Assembly: GCA_024803745.1 (NCBI GenBank)
Contig: JANJXV010000013.1
Location: forward strand, 35,920,501 to 35,984,500
DNA from: Megascapheus bottae
Taxonomy: Eukaryota > Chordata > Mammalia > Rodentia > Geomyidae
DNA length: 64,000 nt
Reading direction: 5' to 3'
The position numbers and the translations under genes were made by a program. Each line of letters opens with the position of its first letter. Position 1 is the first letter of the stretch. Under the pieces are notes generated by a model. The model was not told the origin of the DNA, made no database searches, and worked only from the letters and a program-made list of their open reading frames with translations. This document shows, piece after piece, positions 22,291-32,610 of the stretch.

Positions 22291-23137
22291 TTAATCACCT
22301 ACTCCTACCTCAGTTGTGCATGTCTTGCCTGGGGGGTGTAAAGAATAGAGATGTTCCTGGAAATTGGTTAATCATGCCTCTTGGATTTTACTACTCTGCT
22401 AATACATAGTCTGTTGGATTTTGCCCACAAATGTCTTATTCACTTTGGATTTCACACTGGGTAATAAAAAGCCTTGCTAATTCCCCAGGCATGAATTATA
22501 GGGGAGCCAGCATGCTTCAAAGAGAAATGTGGATTGAAGAACAGTTCCATAAACGTCGTGTCATTGTTACTGATGGGATAATTTTCGCATTTGGTAGCAT
22601 ATCTCCCTCTCAGTGGCCGATCTGCGATCTGCCTTACTACCCAAGAGTGATTATTCTCATCTCTGTGATTGAGAAAGTTGGAGTTCAGAGTCCAAGGGAC
22701 TTGGTAGTTTTACACATGCTATCGCACCTAGAACAGTAAGAGAGTAAGAGAATTTAGGAGCAATCAGATATTTCTGTAGGACATGGTTGGTACAGGACTT
22801 GTACTTGTATTGTAAAATACGCAGAGGGAGTTGTTCCCTAGTCAGCAGAATCTATGGATATAAAAGGAATGGTTGCCAGCCCTTGGAGAGTTGGTTCTCA
22901 ACTGTTTTTACATCTTGTTGGTGCTCTTCATTTTTCTCTACAAGTTGTATCTATAGTGTTACATGTGTGAAATTAACATGGATTAGGATCTTGCAAGACA
23001 GACATCCTGAGGGGGGTCCAAGTAAATATCCAGCTCATGTTGGTCTTGTCACATGTATTTTGCTACCCTACTCTTCTGAAAGCTGCCATGGGAGGGGTTT
23101 GCTAGGAATACGACTGTAACTTGCTTCTTCCTTGCAG

Positions 23138-23322
23138 CCCGTGCAAGGCTTTGACTATGCCAAGCAGCACCTGGGCCAGCAAGGAGCTGATGAGGAGGTC
23201 ATCCCTGTGACTCAGGAGACAGTAGTCCTCCCCCTGCCCGTCAGAGATGCTCCTCAAGAAAGAGACACTGCTCAGGATGGGAGCACCATCAAGACAGCCA
23301 AGTCCACGGAAACCAGAAAGAG
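23138..23322 (+). CDS. KIAA1549L: KIAA1549L exon f (juxtamembrane cytoplasmic)
   Basis: Acceptor cttccttgcag ends at 23137 and donor gtaggc starts at 23323. The 185 bases encode PVQGFDYAKQHLGQQGADEE, then VIPVTQETVVLPLPVRDAPQ, and a polar tail ending STETRK plus two bases (ag). This is the family's juxtamembrane signature: KGFDFAKQHLGQ is the form in the paralogue KIAA1549. The mixed acidic and serine/threonine-rich composition suggests a disordered cytosolic segment. The two left-over bases can be completed either by the cassette exon at 28105 or directly by the exon at 30158. Confidence 0.93.
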
Positions 23323-23929
23323 GTAGGCACAGGTCAACTTGCACTCTCTGTATTGGCTAGACAAATAAATGCTAATAAGAGCAGTCAACATTCTCAAGTG
23401 CATTCTGCCATTCTCTTGACATTTACCTTCAGGCTCATTTTGGATATGAAGAGAGAGGGATGGTGGACAAATGTCATAATCATAGTCAATGTCCATATGT
23501 GAAAATGGAACCAGCTAACTTGGGATGGATGGGGTTGAGAGTGACGTAAGGGATGACATTGACCAAGATGCATTGTCATTGTAAGCTGACAGGTTGAATT
23601 GAAACCCATTTGCACAACTAAGGATAGTTTTTACATAAAGAAGAAATTAGTAAAAATAAAAGCAGATTGAGGGAGAGGACAAGGATCACAACACCACCCT
23701 GTATGAGCCACTGTTTATGAAGTTTCCTGTTGTTGATTGACCACAACAGTAGACTTTTAGCTCTTCTGTTTCTTCTAATCAGTTTGGTCCTAATTCACAC
23801 CCAGATTTCTAGTATTTATTAAAAGCCATGCCTTTGTTTCAGGATAGTTGTGTTTTATTGGGCAGTTTCTCAATATAGTTTCTGGTTTTAGTCAGTATTG
23901 TTTATTGAGTTTTTGGTTTTGTTCTTGTT

Positions 23930-25800
23930 TTTACTATGAGCAGGGTACTTTGAAGAGGACTATACAAATATGTAAGATTGATCCTTGACCCCAAAGACCT
24001 CTCAGTGGGAGACAAGAGAGTTGGAGATGGGCAGGGATATGGGGAGGGCAGACTGAGAGGAGGGAGAAATGCTATGCTGCCTGGGAGACAGCATGGAGCA
24101 GGTTGATGCAATGGAGCAAGAAGAGAAGATGAGGACTGAGACGGTGGAATGAGATAAAGGCATTACCTGAAGGCAGTGAGGAAAGAGGCCACATCCTCTG
24201 CATGCTGAGTATCTCTGTAGTCCAGAGTTCTCACAGATGCTGGGCTAAACCTGCATGACCTAGCCTGTGGGAAGTCACTGAAAGTACTTTGGGAGACAGT
24301 GATGTCTAGCCTTTATTTTAGGACTGCTGTAATGGAAACGTGAATGATAGGGAATGATAGGTGAAAGAGGTCATGTTAGAGACCAAGAGACTCATTATAA
24401 GGACTTTGTAATCACCTTTTCTTTTTTTTTCATTTTATTTTTTATTATCGAGATAAAGTATAGAGGGTTATAGTTACATTCGCCATATAGTAGGTGTATT
24501 ACTTCTCACACATTGATAGCCCTTCTTATGTTTTTGTCCCCGTTTCCCTCCCCTACCCCCCTTTTTTCCCAGTCCTGGGGCTTGAACTCAGGGCCTGAGC
24601 ACTATCCTTGGGCTTTCTCAAGGCTAGGGCTCTACCACTTGAGCCACAGCACTACTTCCATTTTTTTTCTGTGAATGTGGTACCAGGGAATTGAACCTGG
24701 GTCTTCATGCATGCTAGGTAAGCACCGTACCACTAGGCCAAACTCCCAGCCCTGCAATCATCTTTTAAAAGCACTATTGGCTGGCTAAACTAACATTGCC
24801 AGCCCCTTTCTCTGTTGCCTGAATCCATTGCAGAGGTTAAGAAAGCTGCCTCTTTCCTCCCTCTTTTCTCTTTTCTCTTCTTTAATCAAACAGGTAAGTT
24901 TTGTTTGTTTGCTACTTACCTGTACATACTTCAGAGGAACAAAACAGAGTTTTGTTCTCATGGAGCTTAACATCTGGTGGAAAGAGGCAGGCAATAAACA
25001 AATGGAATAGGTAAGGTCTGTCTGTTCATGTCGGGTAGTAATGAGTACAAAGGTGGTAACTAAGGCCCAGAAAGGATATTGAGAGTTACTGAGGGAGATA
25101 TAGTTCTATTTTAGATAGGAGGCCATGGAGAACCTCACGGGTAAGTTGAGGCAGACCCCATTGAAATAAGGAGACAGCTACGACGCTGCCTGTAGGAGGA
25201 ATGTTTCAAGAAGATAGAATGGTGCGAGCAAAGCCCAAGGAAGGAAACTTCTTGATGTACTTGAAGAAGATCAAGAGTGAAGGAGGCCGGCGCACACTGG
25301 GGAAGAAGGAGTAGCAGATGAGTTAGAGAAGCGTCCTGCTGTTGATCATGTCAGGCCTTAGGGAAGTCAGACCTGGAATTTATTGTACATGAAGATCAGA
25401 TGTCAAGGGAAGGTTTTCAGAAGAGCAATGACATGTTGTGGCTTCAAGGTTCTTTCTGGCTGTGTATGGAAACTAGATTACAGAGGTGTAGAACACTGCT
25501 GTTATGGCCCGGGTGAGAGATGGCAGTATCAACCACGGTGCATGGTATGAGAAGTGATTGGGTTCTGGAAGGTTTGGGGAAGGAAATGCTGACTAAATTC
25601 GCTGAGACCATAGTGAGATTTGGAAATGGAAGAGAATGTATTTGTCCTTATTAGTATGAGAGAAGACAGGGGAAGAAGAAGTGAATCTGTTGGGGATAAT
25701 AAGAGTTAGGGTGAGAACATAGAGAATTTATCATGTGCATAGATATGTAAATAGAGATGCTGAGGACTCATAAACCATGCGTCCAGAATTCAGAGGAGCA
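23930..25800 (+). repeat. Ancient interspersed repeat, copy 2
   Basis: Same family and strand as 14235-15560: catggagcttaacatctggt, gaacctcacgggtaag-like middle, ccaggcgagag-like text near 25510, and ccagaattcagaggagcaat near the end. It is split by the chimeric insertion at 24421-24752. Confidence 0.5.
24421..24752 (-). mobile_element. Chimeric IDL-Geo / LINE-1 3' end insertion
   Basis: Read on the minus strand, a full IDL-Geo SINE (24752 to about 24566) is followed in the same orientation by a 5'-truncated LINE-1 3' end (about 24560 to 24421). A single pair of near-identical 14-base flanks encloses both: tgtaatcacctttt at 24407-24420 and tgcaatcatctttt at 24753-24766 (12 of 14 equal, both differences transitions). 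No separate duplication is seen around either half. The host is an ancient repeat that resumes cleanly on both sides. Confidence 0.75.
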
Positions 25801-25825
25801 ATCTAGAATAGAAATAAAGAAAGAG

Positions 25826-26003
25826 GCCGGGAGTTTGGCCTGCTGGTAGAGTGCTTGCCTAGCATGCATGAAGACCTGGTTTCAATTCCTTGGTATCACA
25901 TACCTAGAAAAATAAAAGCTGGAAGTGGTGCTGTGACTCAAGTGGTAGAGCGCTAACCTTGAGGAAAAGCCCAAGGACAGTGCTCAAGCCCTGAGTTCAA
26001 GGC
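25826..26003 (+). mobile_element. IDL-Geo SINE with GAAA tail
   Basis: Complete dimer. The usual tail has become a GAAA microsatellite that runs on to 26050. Confidence 0.9.
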
Positions 26004-26004
26004 A

Positions 26005-26051
<47 letters not shown>

Positions 26052-26068
26052 CAAGCAAGCAAGCAAGC
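26004..26068. repeat. GAAA then AAGC array
   Basis: About 11 GAAA units followed by AAGC units at the tail of the IDL-Geo SINE. Confidence 0.97.
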
Positions 26069-26112
26069 GTGTAAGTCTTTAGCTCCCATTTCCTATGTGG
26101 GGAGCAAAAGAA

Positions 26113-26178
<66 letters not shown>
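26113..26178. repeat. CTTT array
   Basis: About 16 uninterrupted CTTT units, the complement of the GAAA array 62 bases to the left (26050 to 26113). Confidence 0.97.
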
Positions 26179-26308
26179 GCCTTCTTTTCTATTTCCCCCT
26201 ATTTTATCCTATTATACTAAAATAGGCTCCTGATAAACTAAAAAAGGATAGGGAAGGGAGGGAAAGGAAACAAAGTGAAGGCAGGATACAAGAAAGAGGA
26301 AGGAGAAA

Positions 26309-26310
<2 letters not shown>

Positions 26311-26360
<50 letters not shown>
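26311..26360. repeat. GA microsatellite with G run
   Basis: About 20 GA units ending in ten G. Confidence 0.97.
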
Positions 26361-26425
26361 AAGAAATAAAGAAATAGGTTATAAAACACAGCAAAAGTGA
26401 ATGCTGTCATGATGCCATCATTTTT

Positions 26426-27867
26426 TATTAAATAATTTTATTGTGATTAATAGAAGGGTTACATTATATTTACCAGATAGAAGGTACATTACTTCACAAA
26501 CATTAATACCCTTTCTCATGACATGGTCGCCTTTTCCCTCCCCCCCTCCCCCCCTCCCGCTTATCTTGATTTCCCCCTTCCCTATCCAATTTCAAATAAC
26601 CAATAAGCACATATAAAATATATCAGATAACAAGGTGAAAAATTGTAACAATATGAGATAACCAAGGGACAGCAAAAGAGATGAGAGATAACATAGTACA
26701 TTAAGGACAACAATCACTCATTATATGGCTTTTGTTTCCTTATCCTGGAGGTCCTTACATTTAGTGTTGTACTACTTGGCCTAATGTCTCTAGATTTTGT
26801 TCTATTGTAAATCTCTGCTAGGAGAGCCCATGGTTTCTACTGATTATGACAAATGAGGGAGACTATTGGGCCTATGTTCCTTTGAGTCTGGCTTACTTCC
26901 CTTAATATGGTTTTTTTCTATTCCCTTAATATGGTCTTTCCATTGCCTTACAAATACGGCAATGTTATTCTTTCTGACAGCAGCATAGAATTCCATTGTG
27001 TATAAATACCACATCTTGTTGATCCACTCATCAACTGAGGGACATCTGGGTTGGTTCCATATCTTTGCTATGGTAAATAGTGCTGCAGTGAACATCATTG
27101 TGCTAGTGGATTTAGTATGCCCTTGTTTCTGGACGAGTGGGTAAATGCCAAATAGTGGAATTGCTGGGTCATAGGGGAGTTCTGTGTTTAGTCTTTTGAG
27201 GAACTGCCATACTGCTTTCCATAGTGGTTGAACGAGTTTGCATTCCCACCAACAGTTTAGTAGTGATCCCTCCTGGCCACGTCCCTTCCAGCATCTGTTG
27301 TTATTAGATTTCTTGATCTTGGCCATTCTAACTGGAGTGAGGTGGAATCTTAGAGTTGTTTTGATTTGCATTTCTTTTATGACCAGAGATGTTGAGCATT
27401 TCTTCATGTGTCTATAGGCCATTTTTGTTTCTTCTTCAGAGAAGACTCTCTGTAAGTCTTTGGCCCATCTTTTAATGGGATGGTTGTTTCTTTGGAGATT
27501 AGTTTTGGAGAAATTCAATTTTTTGAGCTGTTGATATATTTTAGATATGAGGCCTTTGTCCATTGTATGGTTAGTGAAGATCTTCTCCCATTCTGTAGGC
27601 TTCCTAATTAATTTACTAGCTATGTCCTTTGCCATACAGAAGCTCTGCAGTTTAATGCAGTCCCACTTATCCAGCCTTTCTCTGATTTGTTGTGTTTCTT
27701 GGTCCTTATTGAGAAAGTTTCGACCTATGCCAAGGAGGCCTAGTGTGTCTCCTATTCCTTCTTGTAAAGTTTTCAGTGTGTCAGCTTTTACCTCGAGGTC
27801 TTTGATCCATTTGGAGTTAATTCTAGGCAGGGTGACAAAGAAGGATCCAACTTTAGTTTTCTGCAGG
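26426..27867 (-). mobile_element. 5'-truncated LINE-1, ORF2 C-terminal part
   Basis: On the minus strand an open frame of about 340 codons (27878 down to 26844) matches the LINE-1 ORF2 C-terminal region. Recognisable blocks are DKWDCIKLQSFCMAKDIASK, NPTEWEKIF-type text, YDPAIPLFGIYP and DEWINKMWYLYTMEFYAAVR. A 3' UTR with a C-rich/G-rich tract follows to the T-run at 26426. A 15-base target duplication flanks it (gatgccatcattttt at 26411, gatgccaccattttt at 27868, one mismatch). The reverse transcriptase core is absent, so it cannot move by itself. A short internal duplication at 26893-26940 repeats the text around KNHIKG. Confidence 0.92.
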
Positions 27868-28104
27868 GATGCCACCATTTTTAAGGGCTGGCTTAAAAAG
27901 GTTTCTCATGGGAGAAATCTTTTCTCCAGTCAAGAATAAGTGATTAGAGAAGTACAAGATGATTTAGGAAGAACCAACTTCCCCAAAATAGCCATTTGCG
28001 AGCAGCACTTAAGTTAGTGATTGTCATGATCGATGATGGGCCATAACTGTTTAGCAGTCAGTCAGTCCCCACCTTCTAGCTTTCATGTCTTCCCTCTTCC
28101 CCAG

Positions 28105-28149
28105 GATGGGGACCCATGACTTGGAGAGCCTCAAGGAACAATATCACAG
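28105..28149 (+). CDS. KIAA1549L: Candidate 45-base in-frame cassette exon of KIAA1549L
   Basis: A pyrimidine-rich tract (cttccctcttccccag) ends at 28104 and a donor gtaaca begins at 28150. The 45 bases enter and leave in phase 2, exactly matching the exons on either side. Inclusion inserts RMGTHDLESLKEQYH between TRK and SRSPS, and skipping leaves TRKSRSPSENG, the form I remember for the human protein. The open frame, the multiple-of-three length and a good polypyrimidine tract argue for a real alternative exon. I cannot confirm transcription. A SINE sits directly after its donor and has duplicated it (see the repeat at 28162). Confidence 0.6.
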
Positions 28150-30157
28150 GTAACACTTTTTTTTTTTTTTTTGCCAGTCCTGGGCTTGAGCTCAGGGCCT
28201 GAGCACTGTCCTTGGACTTTCTCAAGGCTAGAGCTCTACCACTTGAGCCTCAGCACCACTTCCGGCTTTTTTCTATGTATGTGGTACCGAGGAATCGAAC
28301 CCGGGTCTTCGTGCATGCTAGGCAAGCACTCTACCACTAGGTCAAACTCCTGGCCCCACAGGTAACACTTTTTGACAAAAACTCAGACTTTAACTCTTTC
28401 ATTCATTTGTGGTGCTCTACCACCTGAATCATGCTCTGGCCCCCATTTTTTGGCTTTCAAATCATTTTTATTGCTGTCATAGTCATACAAATCTGGCTCT
28501 ATGTTAGCCAGGAGTTTCAATTGATGACTCATGCAAGCAGAAGTCTATAAACTGATACAACAAACAAAGCAGAGTTTTGGGGGAGTTTTTTTTGGTACAG
28601 AAATTTTCTCATTGAGTCTTTCCTTAAAGTGGGAAAAACAGAAAATTGTTTCCTGAAATGAAGGAAAAGTATAAAAATGCAACACAAATTAGTGAGTAAT
28701 ATTCAAATGTAAAATAGCTTTCTCTATTTCCCCCTTCAGAACTAGATAAAAACCTTTCATAAAAAAGGCAGCCTTTAATCATGAGATTCTAAAAACAACC
28801 CCAGAACACATAGCTGCTCTCCATGCTCAGTGATCAAATATATATCATTGTAAAAATAATATGTATCTAATAAAAATTTTAATGCCTGATCCATGTTTTC
28901 CCAGACCACATTCTATTACTACTTTTATAGCATGTTAAAAGGGTTTATAGTGAGAGATTTATGGCCATATAAATTGGAAAATGTTGGAGTAAATGAAACA
29001 AAATGAACCTATGACAGCTGCTCAGGGCTTTTGATATGCTAATATAACATATATATAAACATATGTAATAAAAATAAAAGAAAACATATGTATGTGTACA
29101 TGTAAACAAGCTCATATATAGGAAATTTGGTTTTACCTTTGTCGTCCTTGATGGCTTTTAGGGTCTGACATGTACAGAATTAGGAATTCTGATTTCCCAG
29201 AGCAGGAAGGAGGCTCACTTGCTGCTCAAGAACATTGACCCCAGATGCTCTTCCATTGCAAGGCCTTTAGCCAGGGTTTTCTAAATGTGGACCACTGACA
29301 GTAGAGGCTTCAGATCCGGTGGTGTGTCAGCATGTACGGTCACTGTTGGCCCAGTGATGGGAGGATATTTTGGGGGTGGGGAGGAAGAGCATCCTGGCTT
29401 TCTGGCTGATTCGCCCCAGCCCTATAGCTATCCTGGACAATGCTGTCCACCTCAATGAGCTTCCTGCTCCTCACCTGCAGAACAGCCCCCCCACACCCAA
29501 TCACCAAGTCAAGGATATTGCAGTGAGTCATTGGACGTGCTCAGCTCAGTCCTTGGCACAGAGTGTGTAGTGGCATCAGCATCCTTTGCCTCGTATACCC
29601 ATCATGGTGCCCGGCACAAAGACGGTGCACACACACACAAAAAAATGATCCTTAGAGGAACAAACAGCTCAAGGTGGTTTCAAGATACAAGGGGTTACTA
29701 GGTACCACAGTGAAAGAGCATGGAGGGATAACCTTTTGTGGCTGAAATCTACATCATGAAGACAATAGCTGAAGAGAAGCACATTTTGTGCGTGTCTGAA
29801 GACGTGCACCATGCTGGGTGTTGAAGGGAGGACACGCTGCACACACACTATCCCCACTGTTTCCATAGTCACCGAGAGGTAATAAACTGAGATGGGATGG
29901 AGAGCTGTGCTCACCGGACTTCTCTGCAGAGAATCATGGGAAAATGCACTTCCTAACAACTAGGGGCTCATGCTTGTACTAGTGTCAGTGGTTTATGTTT
30001 TATTTTCTTTTTAAAAATGTTTCCAATATCATTTCTTCTTGACTGGTAAGACTGGAAAGAAAGGCTACAGACATAAACTGGACAAATAAAATAACCTTGG
30101 AAAGTGGCTGTTCTAGCTGAAACTTACAGTCTCCCCTGTTGCTATGGTTACCTTCAG
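28150..30157 (+). other. KIAA1549L: Intron g-h
   Basis: It opens directly into a minus-strand IDL-Geo SINE. The rest (28380-30150) is AT-rich, especially around 28640-29110, and shows no other recognisable element. Confidence 0.75.
28162..28356 (-). mobile_element. IDL-Geo SINE abutting a splice donor
   Basis: A complete antisense copy whose A-tail appears as a T-run at 28157-28172. The flanks cacaggtaacacttttt occur at 28145-28161 and again at 28357-28373, a perfect 17-base target duplication. The duplicated segment contains the cassette exon's last bases and donor (cacag|gtaaca). Confidence 0.95.
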
Positions 30158-30291
30158 CAGGTCGCCCAGTGAAAATGGCTCTGTCATCAGCAACGAATCA
30201 GGGAAGCCCAGTTCAGGAAGACGCTCGCCCCAGCCTCAGAACATAATGGCACAGCAGAAAGTGACAAAGGAGGAGGCCAGGACGAGAAACG
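30158..30291 (+). CDS. KIAA1549L: KIAA1549L exon h (Ser-rich cytoplasmic, tandem acceptor)
   Basis: Two acceptors lie three bases apart in ccttcagcag, so the exon begins at 30158 or 30161. The first gives S-R-S-P-S-E-N-G and the second drops one serine codon (R-S-P-S). The exon runs to 30291 with donor gtgaga at 30292, giving 134 bases and phase 1 out. The peptide SRSPSENGSVISNESGKPSS is followed by GRRSPQPQNIMAQQKVTKEE and ARTRN. It is serine- and arginine-rich, with two RSP sites typical of proline-directed or RS kinases. It is probably disordered and phosphorylated. Confidence 0.9.
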
Positions 30292-30356
30292 GTGAGATGT
30301 CTTCCAGTCAAGCGCTTCCGTAACTCTCTCGTGAATTCTCGAACACAGACCTGCGT

Positions 30357-30358
<2 letters not shown>

Positions 30359-30401
<43 letters not shown>
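30359..30401. repeat. CA microsatellite
   Basis: About 21 CA units, 68 bases after the exon h donor. Confidence 0.98.
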
Positions 30402-30402
<1 letters not shown>

Positions 30403-30817
30403 TTACACTCAATGTGCTCTAACTCTGGTGCTCTCTGTTCTGTTTCACGGGCTAGAAATCTGCTATTAGCCTCTTGAATGATTATTTTACCCCTTCTCTG
30501 AATTGTTTCATTTCACCTCTTCTGTCTCTGAGCACAAGGATGTGTGCACTTTCATAGGAAATTAAAAAAAAAAAAGCAGAAATCCCTTGCAGAACAAATA
30601 GTTTGCTCAGAGATTTTTCGAATTTGCTATTGAATCAACAATCAACATGATTTTCAGAACCAGGTCTGTTAATGTGACAATGTCCGTCTCGAGGTTTCCT
30701 TCGATTTCTTGCCCTCTTCTCCTAGATACGTTTCAGTCTATACAGTGAGTTCAGATACTACAAATCAACTTCTTCAAAAACAAAATAGATATGTCTTCAA
30801 AAAAATCAACTTTACAA

Positions 30818-30992
30818 AACATAGTGGTGGCAGCCTACAATTCTAGCTAATTTGAAAGCTCAAGTTTGAAGCCAACCTGTGCAATTTAGTGAGACCCTGT
30901 CTCAAAACAAATAACAATAACAAAAGTAGTTGGAGAGGTAGCCATGTGATATAATGCTTGTCTAGCATGCACAAAACCCTGGGTTCAACTCC

Positions 30993-30995
<3 letters not shown>
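30818..30995 (+). mobile_element. B1-ID dimeric SINE
   Basis: A B1-like monomer (gtggtggcagcctacaattc to gagaccctgtctcaaaa) is followed by an ID-like tRNA unit (atgcttgtctagcatgcaca, then gggttcaactcc) and a CA tail. No Geo part. Confidence 0.75.

Positions 30996-31026
<31 letters not shown>
30996..31026. repeat. CA microsatellite
   Basis: CA units at the tail of the B1-ID dimer. Confidence 0.97.
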
Positions 31027-31029
<3 letters not shown>

Positions 31030-31473
31030 TAATTAATTAGTGCATTTATTCATTAAATCTTAGTTTTCTTGGGAGACTTAACTGTTTACTCTGTCTCAGA
31101 TAGATTATTGTCCTTCCTATGAGGAATTGCTGTTGGGGTTTATTCTAAGTTCCTTTATTGGGCAGTGGCATTATCTGTAGATCACATGTGTCAGACATCA
31201 TTGTGCAGTCTTGGTTTCTTCCTGGTTCCACCCTTTGTTCTGACCCTCAGCCTACATGATTGTTCTACATGTGAGGCTGGTGTAACACCACTCAGACTTC
31301 AAGGACTCATCACTGCTGATTTTAATCAGAGAAAATTCCTTTTGGATGTCAAAGGGTTGTGGGTGGAGATCTCCAGAAATGTCAAATAGAAGGCTAAACA
31401 ATCTGGCTCACTGTTTAGTGGATCTTCCCTTGTAAAAAGAATTTGATGAAGGGTAGTTCAGGAACCTCTCTCT

Positions 31474-31645
31474 CTTTTTTTTATTGTAATTAATAAAAGG
31501 GTTACATGATATTTGCCAGATAGAAGGTGCGTTAATTCACATACATTGATACCCTTTCACATGTCTTGGTACCCATTACCCTCCCACCCCCCACCCTCCC
31601 CACCTCCGTCTTGGTTTTCCCCCCTTCCCTATCAAATTTCAAATA
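31474..31645 (-). mobile_element. Short 5'-truncated LINE-1 3' end
   Basis: About 172 bases match the same LINE-1 3' UTR as at 26426 (grow-from-T-run, then ttgtaattaataaaagggtt, then a C-rich tract). The target duplication aggaacctctctct is at 31460-31473 and 31646-31659. Confidence 0.88.
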
Positions 31646-32494
31646 AGGAACCTCTCTCTTGAAGTCAGATTATCCTTTCGTTTGCAAATGTCATCCATTT
31701 TCTTTCTTCTGTTACACAAAGAAGCAAAGTTTAAACAAAAGCCCAAAACAACAAGAAAAAAGCAGAATAGGCTTACATTGTGCAGAGAAAATATGGTGGT
31801 TTTCTCATTGCCAGCTACTATAGGAAACACTTGTTTAAATTGGCATTTCTATTTGACTCTTCCTCTGAATTCTGTATGCTGTGGATGACGGAAATGGCAC
31901 ATCCTTTATCATGGATTCATGGATGCATCTCCTGCAGGACCCACCTAAGAAAGAATATGCCCGTTCACTCTCCCAGCTCTGTCCTCCATTCCTTCTCCTT
32001 TCCTTTTATATACTCCTTGACAATTCACAAAGTCAAGTCAAAGAACACTCACTCCTCACCCCCGACCCCCGCCACCCGGTAGCCACTCCACTCACCTACC
32101 TCAGGCTTCAAATGACCTTGAAAATCTTAGTGTACTTCTTTGAACTTTTTACTATGCACATGACGGCACATGTGTATCTTTATGTTTTATCATCTTGCTC
32201 TGTCTTCTCAAATAAAATGCAATCAATGTGCACATTGTTCTGTGCCCTTCTTCTTGCTTAAAAACCTAGATTCCTTTGTCAGACAATAGGCACTGATAGA
32301 TAATTTTTTTCCTCCTATGTTTAATCCATAGAAGAAGAGCAAACAGGTTGGTTCCAGACCCCATCACTCAATTCAGCTGGTGGCACTCACTGGCCTTAAC
32401 TGTTCTGGCTGACCTTTTGCTGTTCCCATCTGTCTGTCTTCTCTCTCTGCCTCCATACTCTGTTTAGGTCACCTTAATTATGTGGATGTGTGTT

Positions 32495-32610
32495 TAAAAA
32501 TTTTTATTACTGTCTTTAAGTAGTTATGCAGATAGAGTTCAATTCAACCTATCAATTTATGAGTACAATGCATTTTGATCAATGTCAGCTCACTTTGATT
32601 AGTTAAATAT
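32495..32610 (-). mobile_element. Old LINE-1-like 3' end remnant
   Basis: The string tttattactgtctttaagta and following text resembles 60983-61170 and the general form of older rodent LINE-1 3' ends in antisense. Confidence 0.45.

Larger units (their letters stand above)
17373..23137 (+). other. KIAA1549L: Intron e-f
   Basis: It contains a SINE fragment right after the donor, four or five MIR pieces, a MaLR-like LTR, a U6 retrocopy, a GT/GC-alternating tract, and three B1-Geo SINEs. Positions 18700-20160 and 22295-23130 show nothing recognisable. Confidence 0.78.
23323..28104 (+). other. KIAA1549L: Intron f-g
   Basis: An ancient repeat (about 23930-25800) is interrupted by a chimeric IDL-Geo/LINE-1 insertion. 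It is followed by an IDL-Geo SINE, opposed GAAA and CTTT arrays, a GA repeat, and a 1.44 kb 5'-truncated LINE-1 on the minus strand. Confidence 0.82.

Noticed and set aside
26004..26178. CRISPR-like array
   Set aside because: Units are tetranucleotides without spacers in a mammalian intron.
29340..29570. Possible small coding exon (both strands open)
   Set aside because: No suitable acceptor and donor in matching phase and no similarity to the KIAA1549 family.
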